Shown: positions 49,384 to 58,291, counted from the first letter of the stretch. The stretch: DNA of 64,000 bases from G963717155 sp963717155 (GCA_963717155.1 OY970326.1:4402001-4466000), one strand, 5' to 3'. Notes: generated from the sequence alone by a model not told the origin. A program made the numbers and translations.

Positions 49384-50786
49384 CGCCCCGCGCCCGCAGC
49401 CGTGCCCTCGACGTCCTCCTGCTCGCGACCCTCACGGTCACGACGTGGGCGAAGATCCACTGGCAGTTCGCGGGCCAGGTCGCGCTCGAGGACATCCTCG
49501 CGATCCTCTTCCTGATCGTGTTCGCGTGGGACCGGCTCGTCCGGCGCGACTGGAGCCTTCCGCGAGGTGCGGCGGCGCTGCTCGTGGTGCTGTTCGCGCT
49601 CGAGGTCGTGTTCCTGCTCGGCTTCTTCGACCTCGGCACGCGCGACGCGCTCGACCAGTACGCGAAGGGCATGACGAAGTACCTCGTCCACTTCGCGTTC
49701 CTGATCACCGGCGTCGCGCACATCGTGCGCCGCGGCAAACGCTTCCACCTGGTCGCCGTCGGTGCGCTGTGCGGCGGCATCGCGCTGAACGGCGTCTACG
49801 GGGTGCTGCAGCTGCTCGCGAAAGTCGGCGCGGGTGTCAACCTCGACAAGGTGGTCGTCGGGCCACTGACGCAGGGCCAGGGCGGCGTCGGCGGCATCAA
49901 CGTGTTCGGGCAGGCGACCGGCGTGCAGGGCGGCAGCTTCGTCTCGCTCGGCGTCTTCCGGGTCAACGCGCTCGCCCTCGACCCGAACCACCTCGGGATC
50001 ATGATGATCCTCCCGATCCTGATCCTGCTGCCGTTCTCGCTGCGCCTCGGCGTCCACGATCGCAAGGGTCTCGCACTGGCCGGCGTGATCGCCTTCTGCT
50101 TCGGCGTCGAGATCCTCACGCTGTCTCGCTCCGGCTTCCTGGGTCTCGGAGTCGGCCTGCTGGTGCTCGCGGTGCCGCTTCGCCGCAAGCTCTTCTCGCC
50201 GAAGCTCGTGGTGCCGGTGATCTGCGGCCTCGTGGTCGTCGGCGTCGTCGCCTCCTCCTCGCACTACGTCCGCACGGTGATCCGGACACGCGCCACGGTC
50301 TCGGACCGCTCGGCGCAGGTCCACTACCAGATCTTCGCGCTCGTGCCACCGGTGCTCGACGAGCATCCGCTGCTCGGCCTCGGGCTCAACACCTTCTCGG
50401 TCTACTACGAGTTCCAGACCGGTCGCACGGACTGGGGGCCGCACAGCTTCTACGTCGCGCTGATCGCCGAGACCGGCCTGATCGGGACCGCGGCGTTCGG
50501 GCTGTTCCTGATCTGGCTGCTCGTGCGCCTGGCCGTGCTGCGCCGTGCGGCGCGCCTGCTCGCACGCGCGGGCGATCCCGACGAGGCGCGCGCGGGACCG
50601 CTGGCCGACGGCCTGCTCGCGGCGTTGCTCGGCACGATGGCCGCGAACGTCTTCTACCTGACGATGCAGTTCTACTACTTCTACGCGCTCGTCCTCGTGA
50701 TCGTGACGGCGGCCGAGCTGTACGCGCCTGCGCCCGAGCCGAAGCCCGTTCCGGTGAAGCTCGCCCACGGGGTCGCACCGGCATGA
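49380..50786 (+). CDS. O-antigen ligase/polymerase-like membrane protein (WaaL/Wzy type) 2
   Basis: 468 aa with about 10-11 spans. The Wzy_C signature is LTLSRSGFLGLGVGLLVL, followed by the outer loop HPLLGLGLNTFSVYYEF and GPHSFYVALIAETGLIGT. The loop around residues 150-180 (VVGPLTQGQGGVGG) is unusual in its Gly/Gln content. It polymerises or ligates glycan at the outer face and is a second enzyme of this type in the window. It is coupled to the ATP-grasp 3 gene (GTGA) and the GT2 gene (ATGA). Confidence 0.87.
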   Translation: MTPRARSRALDVLLLATLTVTTWAKIHWQFAGQVALEDILAILFLIVFAWDRLVRRDWSLPRGAAALLVVLFALEVVFLLGFFDLGTRDALDQYAKGMTKYLVHFAFLITGVAHIVRRGKRFHLVAVGALCGGIALNGVYGVLQLLAKVGAGVNLDKVVVGPLTQGQGGVGGINVFGQATGVQGGSFVSLGVFRVNALALDPNHLGIMMILPILILLPFSLRLGVHDRKGLALAGVIAFCFGVEILTLSRSGFLGLGVGLLVLAVPLRRKLFSPKLVVPVICGLVVVGVVASSSHYVRTVIRTRATVSDRSAQVHYQIFALVPPVLDEHPLLGLGLNTFSVYYEFQTGRTDWGPHSFYVALIAETGLIGTAAFGLFLIWLLVRLAVLRRAARLLARAGDPDEARAGPLADGLLAALLGTMAANVFYLTMQFYYFYALVLVIVTAAELYAPAPEPKPVPVKLAHGVAPA

Positions 50787-51688
50787 GACCCGACGTGTCG
50801 GTCGTGATCGTCGCCCACGGCGGCGGCGATCTCGTGCAGCGTGCGGTCCGGGCCGTCGAGCGGGATCCCTCGCCGCCGACCCGGGAGATCATCGTCGTCG
50901 ACTCCGGCGCTCCGGGCGGCCCGGCCGAGTGGCTGCGGCGCGAGCGTCCCGACGTGCAGCTCGTCGAGACGGGTGCGAACCTCGGTTTCGGCACCGCGAA
51001 CAACCGGGGAATCGCACGCTCGCGGGGGCGCTTCGTGATGCTCCTGAACCCCGACGCCTTCATCGACGAGGGTTGCCTCGGCGAGCTCGTGCACTTCCTC
51101 GAGACGCACCCGAGCGCCGTCGCGGTCGGCCCGCGCCTGCGCTACGGCGATGGGCGACTGCAGCGCTCGTGCAGGGGCTTTCCGTCGGTCTACCGCGTCG
51201 CGACCGAGTACCTCGGCCTGCGCACGCTCCGCCGCCGCTCGCCGCTCCTGAACGGCTTCTACTGCGGCGGCTTCGATCACGACCGCGCGCGGCCGGTCGA
51301 CTGGCTGACGGGCGCCTGCCTGCTCGTGCGCGGAGCCCCGCTGCGCGGCGCCGGCGGCTTCGACGAGTCGTTCTTCCTCTACTCGGAGGAGGTCGATCTG
51401 CTGCGCCGGCTGGCGGACGAGGGCGGCGAGACCTGGTTCGACCCCGCAGCCGGCGCCGTGCACCTGTGGGGAGCAGTGGCGGCTGGCTCTCCGGGCCCCG
51501 CGTTCCGCGAGCAGCTGCGCAGCCACGTGCGCTACCTGCACAAGCACTCCGGGCCTGCCGCCGCCCGAGCGGTCAGGCTGATCCTGCTCGCCGGCCTCGT
51601 GCTGCGCGCGCCGCGCGACCGCGGGTACCGAGAGGCCCTCAGGTGGCTCGCGGCGCGCGACGTCGACGCGCTCCTGGCCGGCGCGTGA
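50783..51688 (+). CDS. Glycosyltransferase GT2, rhamnosyltransferase-like
   Basis: 301 aa. VSVVIVAHGGGDLVQRAV starts the GT-A fold. LGFGTANNRGIARSRGRFVMLLNPDA carries the DxD-equivalent NPDA, and LTGACLLVRGAPLRGAGGFDESFFLYSEEVDLLRR is the acceptor/catalytic block of the WbbL family. It probably transfers a deoxy-hexose to a polyprenyl-linked acceptor in the cytoplasm. It starts within the ligase stop codon (ATGA). Confidence 0.9.
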   Translation: MRPDVSVVIVAHGGGDLVQRAVRAVERDPSPPTREIIVVDSGAPGGPAEWLRRERPDVQLVETGANLGFGTANNRGIARSRGRFVMLLNPDAFIDEGCLGELVHFLETHPSAVAVGPRLRYGDGRLQRSCRGFPSVYRVATEYLGLRTLRRRSPLLNGFYCGGFDHDRARPVDWLTGACLLVRGAPLRGAGGFDESFFLYSEEVDLLRRLADEGGETWFDPAAGAVHLWGAVAAGSPGPAFREQLRSHVRYLHKHSGPAAARAVRLILLAGLVLRAPRDRGYREALRWLAARDVDALLAGA

Positions 51689-51700
51689 GACGGCCGTCGC

Positions 51701-51706
51701 TACGGT
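51701..51706 (+). promoter_or_regulatory. -10 box TACGGT (leaderless) for the processive-type GT2 gene
   Basis: TACGGT ends 7 nt before GTG 51714. Confidence 0.45.
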
Positions 51707-51713
51707 ATCGGCG

Positions 51714-52850
51714 GTGACCATCCTCGCTGTCGTGCTGTGGGCGTCCCTCGCGCTCCTCGTGTGGACGCACGTCGGCTATCCCCTGCTCGCCGCCCTGGTC
51801 GCCCGCCTCTTCCCGCGGAAGGTGCACGCCGACGATGGGCTGCCGACGGTGGCCCTCGTGATCGCGGCCTACAACGAGGAGGACGTGATCGAGGCGAAGC
51901 TCGAGAACGCGCTCGCGCTCGACTACCCGCGCGACCGCCTGCGGATCATCGTCGCATCGGACGCCTCGAGCGACCGCACCGACGAGATCGTGCGGGGCTT
52001 CGCCGACCGCGGCGTCGAGCTGTCGGTGTGTCCGCGAGGAGGCAAGGTCAACGCGCAGAACGTCACCGTGCGCGGCCTCGACTCCGACATCCTCGCGTTC
52101 TCGGACGCGAACTGCAGCTGGGACCCGGACGCGCTCACCCGCCTCGTCCGCGTGTTCGGCGACCCGGAGGTGGCATACGTCTGCGGCCGGTTGCGCCTGC
52201 GCAGCCCCGAGGGCACCAACCAGGAGGGTCTGTACTGGCGCTACGAGCTATGGCTGCGCGCTCGCGAGTCGAGGATGCACTCGGTGACCGGCGGCAACGG
52301 CTCGATCTACGCCGTGCGCCGCGAGAGCTACGAGGAGGTGGATCCGCGGTTCGGCCACGACCTCTCCTTCCCGTACCTCATGGTGAAGCGCGGGCGCCGT
52401 GCGGTGTACGCGTCCGACGCGGTCGCCTGGGAGAAGATGACGACCGACCTCGAGGACGAGTTCCACCGCAAGGTGCGGATGTTCGGCCACTGCTGGGTGC
52501 TCGTGCTGGAGGGCAGGATGTTCGGCCTGCGGGCGCTCGGGCCGCTCTACTGGGTCGAGATGGTGTCGCACCGTCTGCTGCGGTACGCGAGCGGGCTGCT
52601 GCACGTGCTGCTGCTCGCCACGTCGATCCCGCTCGCCCTCGTGCGAGGCGGCGTGTACTGGTGGGTGCTCGGCGCCCAGGTGCTGTTGCTGCTCGCGGCG
52701 CTGGGATCGCGGCTCGCCGGCGGCCGCATCCGCCTCCTCGCCGTGCCGCACTACTACCTGCTCGTGACAGCCGCGACCCTGATCGCGCTCGGCGAGGTCG
52801 TGACGCGGGGTGTGCCGCCGGTCTGGGAGAAGGCGGAGGGCACGCGGTGA
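51714..52850 (+). CDS. Membrane glycosyltransferase GT2 (IcaA/HasA-like layout)
   Basis: 378 aa. One N-terminal span is followed by the GT-A domain with VALVIAAYNEEDVIEAKLE, IVASDASSDRTDEI, LAFSDANCSW (DxD-like DAN), TGGNGSIYAVRRE and a C-terminal set of three or four spans. The block after the catalytic domain has EDEFHRKVRMFGHCW in place of the QRxRW motif of processive synthases; KVRMFGHCW may be a variant. It starts a run with the sugar-phosphate transferase gene (GTGA). Confidence 0.87.
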   Translation: MTILAVVLWASLALLVWTHVGYPLLAALVARLFPRKVHADDGLPTVALVIAAYNEEDVIEAKLENALALDYPRDRLRIIVASDASSDRTDEIVRGFADRGVELSVCPRGGKVNAQNVTVRGLDSDILAFSDANCSWDPDALTRLVRVFGDPEVAYVCGRLRLRSPEGTNQEGLYWRYELWLRARESRMHSVTGGNGSIYAVRRESYEEVDPRFGHDLSFPYLMVKRGRRAVYASDAVAWEKMTTDLEDEFHRKVRMFGHCWVLVLEGRMFGLRALGPLYWVEMVSHRLLRYASGLLHVLLLATSIPLALVRGGVYWWVLGAQVLLLLAALGSRLAGGRIRLLAVPHYYLLVTAATLIALGEVVTRGVPPVWEKAEGTR

Positions 52851-53455
52851 GCGCGACGTACTGGCGAGCCAAACGCGCGCTGGACGTCGTCGGCGCAGGC
52901 ATCGGCCTGGCGCTCAGCGCCCCGATCCTGGCGGCCTCGGCGCTTGCCGTGCGCCTCGAGGACGGCGGGCCGGTGTTCTTCCGCCAGGAGCGCGTCGGCA
53001 TCGCCGGCAGCACCTTCACGGTGGTCAAGCTGCGCACGATGGTCGTCGGTGCGGAGGGCAAGGGCGCGGGGTACGCGGTCGACCGCGGCGACTCCCGCAT
53101 CACGCGGGTCGGTCGGCTCCTGCGCGGCGCCTCGATCGACGAGCTGCCGCAGCTCTGGAACGTGCTCGTCGGTGACATGAGCCTCGTCGGCCCCCGACCG
53201 ACGCTCGCCTACCAGGTGGAGCGCTACGACGAACGACAGCGGCGGCGGCTCGACGTCCGACCCGGCCTCACCGGGTGGGCGCAGGTCAACGGCCGCGCGT
53301 CGCTCTCGTGGCCCGAGCGGATCGAGCTCGACGTCTGGTACGTCGAGCATCGCTCGCTCGCGCTCGACCTGCGCATCCTGCTGCGCACCGCCGCCGTGCT
53401 TGCACGTCCCGGGGTGGTGTATCGCAGCGACACCGGGGGCTGGCGCGCGCCATGA
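52847..53455 (+). CDS. Initiating sugar-phosphate transferase (WcaJ/PglC type), short form
   Basis: 202 aa. This is the monotopic phosphoglycosyltransferase core only: KRALDVVGAGIGLALSAPIL is the re-entrant helix, VFFRQERVGIAGSTFTVVKLRTM the conserved basic block, and SIDELPQLWNVLVGDMSLVGPRPTL holds the catalytic Asp-Glu. TGWAQVNGRASLSWPERIELDVWYVEH closes it. It transfers a sugar-1-phosphate from an NDP-sugar to undecaprenyl phosphate, the first step of repeat-unit assembly. GTGA overlap with the previous gene, ATGA with the next. Confidence 0.93.
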   Translation: MSATYWRAKRALDVVGAGIGLALSAPILAASALAVRLEDGGPVFFRQERVGIAGSTFTVVKLRTMVVGAEGKGAGYAVDRGDSRITRVGRLLRGASIDELPQLWNVLVGDMSLVGPRPTLAYQVERYDERQRRRLDVRPGLTGWAQVNGRASLSWPERIELDVWYVEHRSLALDLRILLRTAAVLARPGVVYRSDTGGWRAP

Positions 53456-54147
53456 GCGATGAGCGCCCCGATCTGACCGTGGTGATCCCCGCCTTCGACG
53501 AGGAGGACACGATCCTCCGCGTCATCGAGCGTGTCCGCGAGCTCCCGTTCTCGGTGCAGATCATCGTGGTCGACGACTGCTCGCGCGACCGTACGGCCGC
53601 GCTCGTCCAGGGGCTCGAGGGCGTCGAGTTCCGCCGCCACGATCGGAACCAGGGGAAGGGCGCCGCCCTGCGCACCGGGTTCTCGCTGGCGCGGGGCCGG
53701 GTGGTCGTCGTCCAGGACGCCGACCTCGAGTACGACCCGGCCGAGATTCCTGCCCTGATCCAGCCGATCCTCGCGGGCCACGCCGACGTCGTGTACGGCT
53801 CGCGCCTGATCGGCGGCCGCCCGCAGCGCGTCCACCTCTTCTGGCACAAGGTCGGCAACAAGGCGCTCAGCCTCGTCACCAACGTGCTCTACAACACGAC
53901 GCTCAGCGACATGGAGACCGGCTACAAGGCGTTCACGCTCGAGGTGCTGCGCGCGATCGAGCCGCTCCGCGAGTCGGACTTCCGGATCGAGCCCGAGCTG
54001 ACGGCGAAGATCTGTCGCGGCGGCTTCCGTGTCTACGAGGTGCCGATCGCCTACTACGGGCGCAGCTACGCGGAGGGCAAGAAGATCACCTGGCGCGACG
54101 GCTTCCCCGCACTATTCGCCCTCGTCAAGTACCGCTTCAAGGACTGA
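53452..54147 (+). CDS. GT2 glycosyltransferase, dolichol-phosphate-mannose-synthase-like
   Basis: 231 aa, soluble. DLTVVIPAFDEEDTILRVI, IIVVDDCSRDRT, VVVQDADLEYDPAEIP (DxD-like) and TLSDMETGYKAFTLEVL, then AYYGRSYAEGKKITWRDG, the usual end of Dpm1-type enzymes. It should make polyprenyl-phosphate hexose in the cytoplasm for the GT-C enzymes. The next gene, a UPF0104 membrane protein, starts at the last base of its stop (TGATG). Confidence 0.92.
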   Translation: MSDERPDLTVVIPAFDEEDTILRVIERVRELPFSVQIIVVDDCSRDRTAALVQGLEGVEFRRHDRNQGKGAALRTGFSLARGRVVVVQDADLEYDPAEIPALIQPILAGHADVVYGSRLIGGRPQRVHLFWHKVGNKALSLVTNVLYNTTLSDMETGYKAFTLEVLRAIEPLRESDFRIEPELTAKICRGGFRVYEVPIAYYGRSYAEGKKITWRDGFPALFALVKYRFKD

Positions 54148-55148
54148 TGGGGCTGTCCCGCGGGAGGGTTTCTGGCGGGCTGCTCGGCCTCGCGATCTCG
54201 ATCGGCGCGGCCTGGCTCGCGCTGCGACACGTCTCGCTGCACGAGGTCTGGCAGGCGCTGCAGGAGGCGAACTACTGGTACCTCGTGCCTGCGTTCGTCG
54301 CGCTCGGCGCGGCGATCGTGTTCCGCGTCGAGCGCTGGCGGGCGATGTTCCCGATCGCGGAACGGCCCGGGTTCATGGCGACGTTCTGGGCGCTCGTCCT
54401 CGGGCTGTTCGCGAACAACGTCCTGCCGGCGCGGCTCGGTGAGATCGCGCGCATGGCCGCGCTCTCGCGCGAGACGGGGCTGCGGCGTACGCAGGTGCTC
54501 ACGACGATCGTGGTCGAGCGCGTGTTCGACCTCGCAGCCCTCGGGCTGATCGCGGCGGTGACGTTGCCGCTGGTTCCCGCCGGCTCGCTGCGCCGGAACC
54601 TGTGGATCGCCGTCGCGGTGATCTTCGTCGTGATCGCGGTCATCCTGCTCGGAGTCGCATCCGGCCGCGTCCGCTCGCTCGTGGACAGGCTCATGCGGCG
54701 GCTGCCCGTGATCGGCGGGGCGCGCGGTGAGCGGACCGTCGCGTCGCTCCGCGCCGGGATCGACTCGCTGCACGACAAGCGCGTGGCCGCGATCGTGATG
54801 GGCTGGTCGCTCGCGAGCTGGATCGCCCTGGCGCTCTCGAACTACTTCGTGCTGTCCATGTTCGACACGGGCGCGCCATGGGAGGCGGCGGTGCTTGCAC
54901 TGCTGGCGACGAACCTCGCGATGGTCGTGCCGTCGTCGGCCGCGTCGATCGGCGTCTTCGAGGTCGCGGCGAAGGCGTCGCTGACGGCATACGGCGTGCC
55001 GGGCGCGCTCGCGCTGAGCTTCGCGCTCGTGCTGCACGCGGTGAACATCCTGCCGACCCTTCCGCTCGGTGCGATCGCGCTGGCGCGGGTCGGTTTGTCC
55101 GGCCGCGAGCTGGTGTCGGGTCCGGTGGACGAGACCGCTATGCCATGA
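54147..55148 (+). CDS. UPF0104 (AglD/MprF N-domain-like) membrane protein 2
   Basis: 333 aa with about 8 spans. Signature LGLFANNVLPARLGEIARMAALSRETG is near residues 88-114, and MVVPSSAASIGVFEVAAKASL lies in the last third. It is a paralogue of the protein at 45098 but with the NNVLPARLGE variant that is common in gene pairs with Dpm1-like GT2 proteins. That suggests a translocation or positioning step for the polyprenyl-phosphate sugar made by the upstream enzyme. Confidence 0.85.
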   Translation: MGLSRGRVSGGLLGLAISIGAAWLALRHVSLHEVWQALQEANYWYLVPAFVALGAAIVFRVERWRAMFPIAERPGFMATFWALVLGLFANNVLPARLGEIARMAALSRETGLRRTQVLTTIVVERVFDLAALGLIAAVTLPLVPAGSLRRNLWIAVAVIFVVIAVILLGVASGRVRSLVDRLMRRLPVIGGARGERTVASLRAGIDSLHDKRVAAIVMGWSLASWIALALSNYFVLSMFDTGAPWEAAVLALLATNLAMVVPSSAASIGVFEVAAKASLTAYGVPGALALSFALVLHAVNILPTLPLGAIALARVGLSGRELVSGPVDETAMP

Positions 55149-55157
55149 TCCGCGATC

Positions 55158-56183
55158 GTGCAGCCGACCAGTGTGCTCCTCACCTGCGCGGGTCAGCGCG
55201 TCGACATGGTCGAGGCGTTCCGCGAGGCACTCGCTGAGGAGGGTCGCGGCGGGGTCACCGTTGCCTGTGACCTGAACCCGCTGTCGCCGGCGCTGTACGC
55301 CGCCGACGCGAGGGCTCTCGTCCCCCCGGTGTCCGACCCCGGCTACATCCCGACGCTGCTCGAGCTGGTCCGGGAGCACGCGCTGCGGGCCGTGCTGCCG
55401 CTGACCGATCTCGACCAGCGCATCCTGAGCGAGCAGCGCGAGGCGTTCGCCGAGGCGGGCGCCACCGTGGTCGCCTCGGGTCCCGAGGTCTGCGATCGCT
55501 GCGCCGACAAGCATGCGGCGGCGCGGTTCTTCGATGCGAACGGCATCCCATCCCCGCGCACGTGGCTGCCCGAGGATCTGCCGCCATACGACGAGCTGCG
55601 GTTTCCGGTGCTCGTGAAGTCGCGACGCGGCTTCGGCTCGCGCGACATCTACCGCTGCAAGGACGCGCAGGAGCTCGAGTTCTTCCTCGGCTACACGCCG
55701 GTGCCGTCGATGGTGCAGGAGGTCTGCGTCGGCGAGGAGTTCTCGATCGACGTGCTGAGCGACCTCGACGGGCGCTGCCTGGCTGCGATCCCCCGCTCGA
55801 TGATCGAGTCGAAGGGCGGCGAGTCGATCAAGGGCAGCACCCTGGACGATCCCGAGCTGGTCGCGTTCGGCGCGCTCGTCGCCGAGGTGCTTCCGATCCG
55901 CGGTCCGGCCACGATCCAGTGCTTCCGAACGGCCCACGGCCGCCACGAGGTGACCGACGTCAACCCGCGCTTCGGCGGGGCGTTCCCGCTGCCGCTCGCT
56001 GCCGGCGGCGCCTACCCGTCGCTCGTCCTGGCGCTCGCACGGGGCGAGCGGATCGAGCCGCGCCTCGGCGCCTACCGGGCCGGCGTGGTGATGACGCGCT
56101 ACCTGTCGCACGTCGCGCTCGTCGAGCGGGGCGGCGGCTACGAGCCGCTGTCCACCGAGAGCGAAATCTCAACCGTGTCTTGA
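55158..56183 (+). CDS. ATP-grasp enzyme (CarB-like) 4
   Basis: 341 aa. VLLTCAGQRVDMVEAFREAL is the pre-grasp Rossmann start. FPVLVKSRRGFGSRDIYRC binds ATP, MVQEVCVGEEFSIDVLSDLDG is the hinge, and HEVTDVNPRFGGAFPLPLAAGG holds the Mg ligands in the typical NPRFGG form. This group resembles the carbamoyl-phosphate-synthase large-chain ATP-grasp found in glycan loci. Substrate unknown. GTG 55158 follows the UPF0104 stop by 9 nt. It is the last of four ATP-grasp genes. Confidence 0.86.
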   Translation: MQPTSVLLTCAGQRVDMVEAFREALAEEGRGGVTVACDLNPLSPALYAADARALVPPVSDPGYIPTLLELVREHALRAVLPLTDLDQRILSEQREAFAEAGATVVASGPEVCDRCADKHAAARFFDANGIPSPRTWLPEDLPPYDELRFPVLVKSRRGFGSRDIYRCKDAQELEFFLGYTPVPSMVQEVCVGEEFSIDVLSDLDGRCLAAIPRSMIESKGGESIKGSTLDDPELVAFGALVAEVLPIRGPATIQCFRTAHGRHEVTDVNPRFGGAFPLPLAAGGAYPSLVLALARGERIEPRLGAYRAGVVMTRYLSHVALVERGGGYEPLSTESEISTVS

Positions 56184-56194
56184 CACCGATCGTC

Positions 56195-56200
56195 TAGTGT
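56195..56200 (+). promoter_or_regulatory. -10 box TAGTGT (leaderless) for the Wzz-like gene
   Basis: TAGTGT ends 8 nt before GTG 56209 and selects this start over the frame opening at 56197. Confidence 0.5.
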
Positions 56201-56208
56201 CCGGCGCC

Positions 56209-57099
56209 GTGCCCTCCTCCGACGTCGAGATCGACCTGGGCCGCTGGACCCATCGCGTCCTGGCCCGCTGGTACATCGTGGCGGCGTGCGTGCTCGTCGC
56301 GATCATCATCGCGCTGCTGGGCGCCGGCGGCGGCAAGAAGCAGTGGACGGCGCGTGCGATCGTCAACGAGGGTCAGCCGTACACGTCGACGAACTCGCCG
56401 ATCGCGGCGTCGCTCGGCACCAATCCGAGCGCGGCGGGGACGCTGCTCAAGCAGGACGTCGTCGTCAAGCGCGTCGCCGGCAAGGTCGGCCTGCGTCCCG
56501 GCCAACTCAAGGCGGCGATCTCCACGCAGCCGGTCGGCCAGCCGAACGCCAAGGTCAACTTCACGCCGCTCGTCGCCGTGATCGTGAGCGGCCCGTGGAA
56601 GACGAAGGTCGCCGACGCCGCGAACCGGCTCGCGCAGCAGTTCGTGTTCCTGGTCAGCCCGTACCAGCGCGCCCGCCTCACCGCGGTCCAGACGCTCGTG
56701 AACCAGGAGGCGAGCCAGCTCAAGGTGCTGGCCACCCGCGAGAAGGTCGCGGTTGCGAGCTACCAGCAGATCCTCAAGGGGCCGGGAACGACGCAGAACG
56801 CCCTTGCCACGAACCTCGCGATCGGGCTCCTGAACACGATCGAGACGAGGCAGAGCCAGCTTCAGTCGCAGCACGCCGAGGACGTGCAGACGCTCGCGCA
56901 GGTCAAGAAGATCGAGATGCCGTCGACGGTCACCCGCGCGGTCGCGACGCAGACGACCGCGGCCTCGAAGCGTGCGGGCTTCGCCGTCGCGATCATCCTG
57001 GGCCTGATCGTCGGGGTGCTGCTCGCGATCGCGAGCTACGCGGCGTGGCCGGTGAGCCCGTCCGCGCCGGAGCCGCCCAAGCCGTCCGCAGGGGTCTAG
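56209..57099 (+). CDS. Wzz-like polysaccharide co-polymerase (chain-length type)
   Basis: 296 aa. One span near residues 22-42 and a second near residues 262-283 flank an extracytoplasmic helical part with coiled-coil tendency (about residues 155-235, TLVNQEASQLKVLATREK). A Pro-rich cytoplasmic end follows (SAPEPPKPS). No Walker motif is present, so it is a Wzz-type protein without the tyrosine-kinase part. It should control glycan chain length with a Wzy-like polymerase. The stop overlaps the convergent DUF3303 gene by 4 bp. Confidence 0.82.
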   Translation: MPSSDVEIDLGRWTHRVLARWYIVAACVLVAIIIALLGAGGGKKQWTARAIVNEGQPYTSTNSPIAASLGTNPSAAGTLLKQDVVVKRVAGKVGLRPGQLKAAISTQPVGQPNAKVNFTPLVAVIVSGPWKTKVADAANRLAQQFVFLVSPYQRARLTAVQTLVNQEASQLKVLATREKVAVASYQQILKGPGTTQNALATNLAIGLLNTIETRQSQLQSQHAEDVQTLAQVKKIEMPSTVTRAVATQTTAASKRAGFAVAIILGLIVGVLLAIASYAAWPVSPSAPEPPKPSAGV

Positions 57100-57368
57100 A
57101 GGAACGGCTCGACGGTTGCCCGCGTCTCGGCCGACGTCACGACCGGGACGATCTCGAACTCGGCGAGCACACCCCAGTGGAGCACCCACTGCTGCAGCAG
57201 GCTCGCGTCATCGCACTCCATGAGCTGGAAGCAGCGCTCGAAGCTCGGCTCGACCCAGCTGTCGATGTAGCGCAGGCCCTCCGGCATGCCGCGACCGGCA
57301 TCCTGCAGGTGCCGGTACACCGGCCTGGGATCGCGATCCTTGAACCGCTCGACGACCATGAACAGCAC
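57096..57368 (-). CDS. DUF3303-family small protein
   Basis: 90 aa. The pattern LFMVVERFKDRDPRPVYRHLQDAGRGMPEGLRYIDSWVEPSFERCFQLMECDD is split across the whole N-terminal half and fits the DUF3303/YCII-like ferredoxin-fold family of unknown function. It is soluble. GTG 57368 has AGGGGG 6 nt upstream, and a TAGGAT box is further out. It lies between the Wzz-like gene and the HDOD gene and is not obviously part of the glycan system. Confidence 0.75.
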   Translation of the reverse strand: MLFMVVERFKDRDPRPVYRHLQDAGRGMPEGLRYIDSWVEPSFERCFQLMECDDASLLQQWVLHWGVLAEFEIVPVVTSAETRATVEPFL

Positions 57369-57404
57369 GCAAGCCCCCTCGATCGACCGTCTCGTTGACG
57401 ACCG

Positions 57405-57410
57405 ATCCTA
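57405..57410 (-). promoter_or_regulatory. -10 box TAGGAT for the DUF3303 gene
   Basis: TAGGAT on the minus strand leaves a leader of about 30 nt with AGGGGG before GTG 57368. Confidence 0.4.
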
Positions 57411-57427
57411 CGGGGACCGCGTGGGTG

Positions 57428-58291
57428 CTACGCGGCCTTGCCGAGTGCCCGCAGCGACTGGCCTTCCTCGAACTCGGCGAGGGCCTCGGACTCGAAGCGG
57501 GCCAGCGATGCCGGCGTGATCGCGAACTCCGACGCGGCGGTCGCGTCGGGCTCCTCGCGCACCGCGGGGCCGATGAAGCCGATCGCGAGACGCTTGGCGA
57601 GCCAGTCGGCGAGGTGCACGGTGCGGGCGAGCAGCGGGTCGGCCTCTGCGGAGGACGGCTCGTGCTGGTGTGCGAGGGCGTCGCACAGGCCCGGGGGGAA
57701 CTGCCACTCGGCGGCGACGGCGGAGCCGAGCGACGCGTTCGTGAACCCGAGCACCTCGAGCTCCACGTCCTCGAGCGGGACTCCGCGCTCGCTGGCGAGC
57801 GCGTACAGCTGGCGGAAGCGATCCTTGGCGTAGCAGACGAGGACGATCAGGCCGAGGTCGTGCAGCAGGCCCGCGACGAACGCCTTCTCGCCCGAGACGC
57901 GGCGCGTGCGGCCGAGGATCCGCGCGCAGACTGCCGTGCACAGCGAGTGGTCGAAGATGCCGCGCCGGATCTCGGACAGGTCGTCCTGATCGGTCGCGAG
58001 GAGTCGCGTGATCGATGCGGTGATCGCAAGGTTCTTGACCGACGCGAATCCGAGCAGCACGACGGCATCGGGCAGCGACTCGATCCTGCGGGCGTAGCCG
58101 TAGTAGGCCGAGTTCGCGAGCTTGAGGACCATCGCGGCGAGCGCCTGGTCGCCGGCCATGATGCGGGCCAGGCTCGAGACGGAGGCATCCGCGTTGTCGC
58201 ACTCGGTGATGACCTGGGCCAGCACGTCGGACACGGTCAGCGGCAGATCCCTGACCTCGTCGACGAGTTGCTCCAGCGCGGCATTGCTCAT
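57428..58291 (-). CDS. HDOD-domain signalling protein
   Basis: 287 aa. The HDOD core (about residues 12-210) reads LPLTVSDVLAQVITECDNADASVSSLARIMAGDQALAAMVLKLANSAYYG in two blocks, then VVLLGFASVKNLAI and KAFVAGLLHDLGLIVL. The LLHDLG part retains one HD-like motif, but the full HD-GYP metal set is absent, so phosphodiesterase activity is unlikely. Such proteins act in motility, c-di-GMP or stress signalling as scaffolds. ATG 58291 has GAGGAG about 10 nt upstream. A 7-bp inverted repeat and three GGATCC copies lie upstream. Confidence 0.87.
   Translation of the reverse strand: MSNAALEQLVDEVRDLPLTVSDVLAQVITECDNADASVSSLARIMAGDQALAAMVLKLANSAYYGYARRIESLPDAVVLLGFASVKNLAITASITRLLATDQDDLSEIRRGIFDHSLCTAVCARILGRTRRVSGEKAFVAGLLHDLGLIVLVCYAKDRFRQLYALASERGVPLEDVELEVLGFTNASLGSAVAAEWQFPPGLCDALAHQHEPSSAEADPLLARTVHLADWLAKRLAIGFIGPAVREEPDATAASEFAITPASLARFESEALAEFEEGQSLRALGKAA

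Noticed and set aside
56180..56185. Perfect -35 consensus TTGACA upstream of the Wzz-like gene
   Set aside because: Only 9 nt separate it from the TAGTGT box, too short for a working -35/-10 pair. The TTGA also contains the stop codon of the preceding gene, which explains it.
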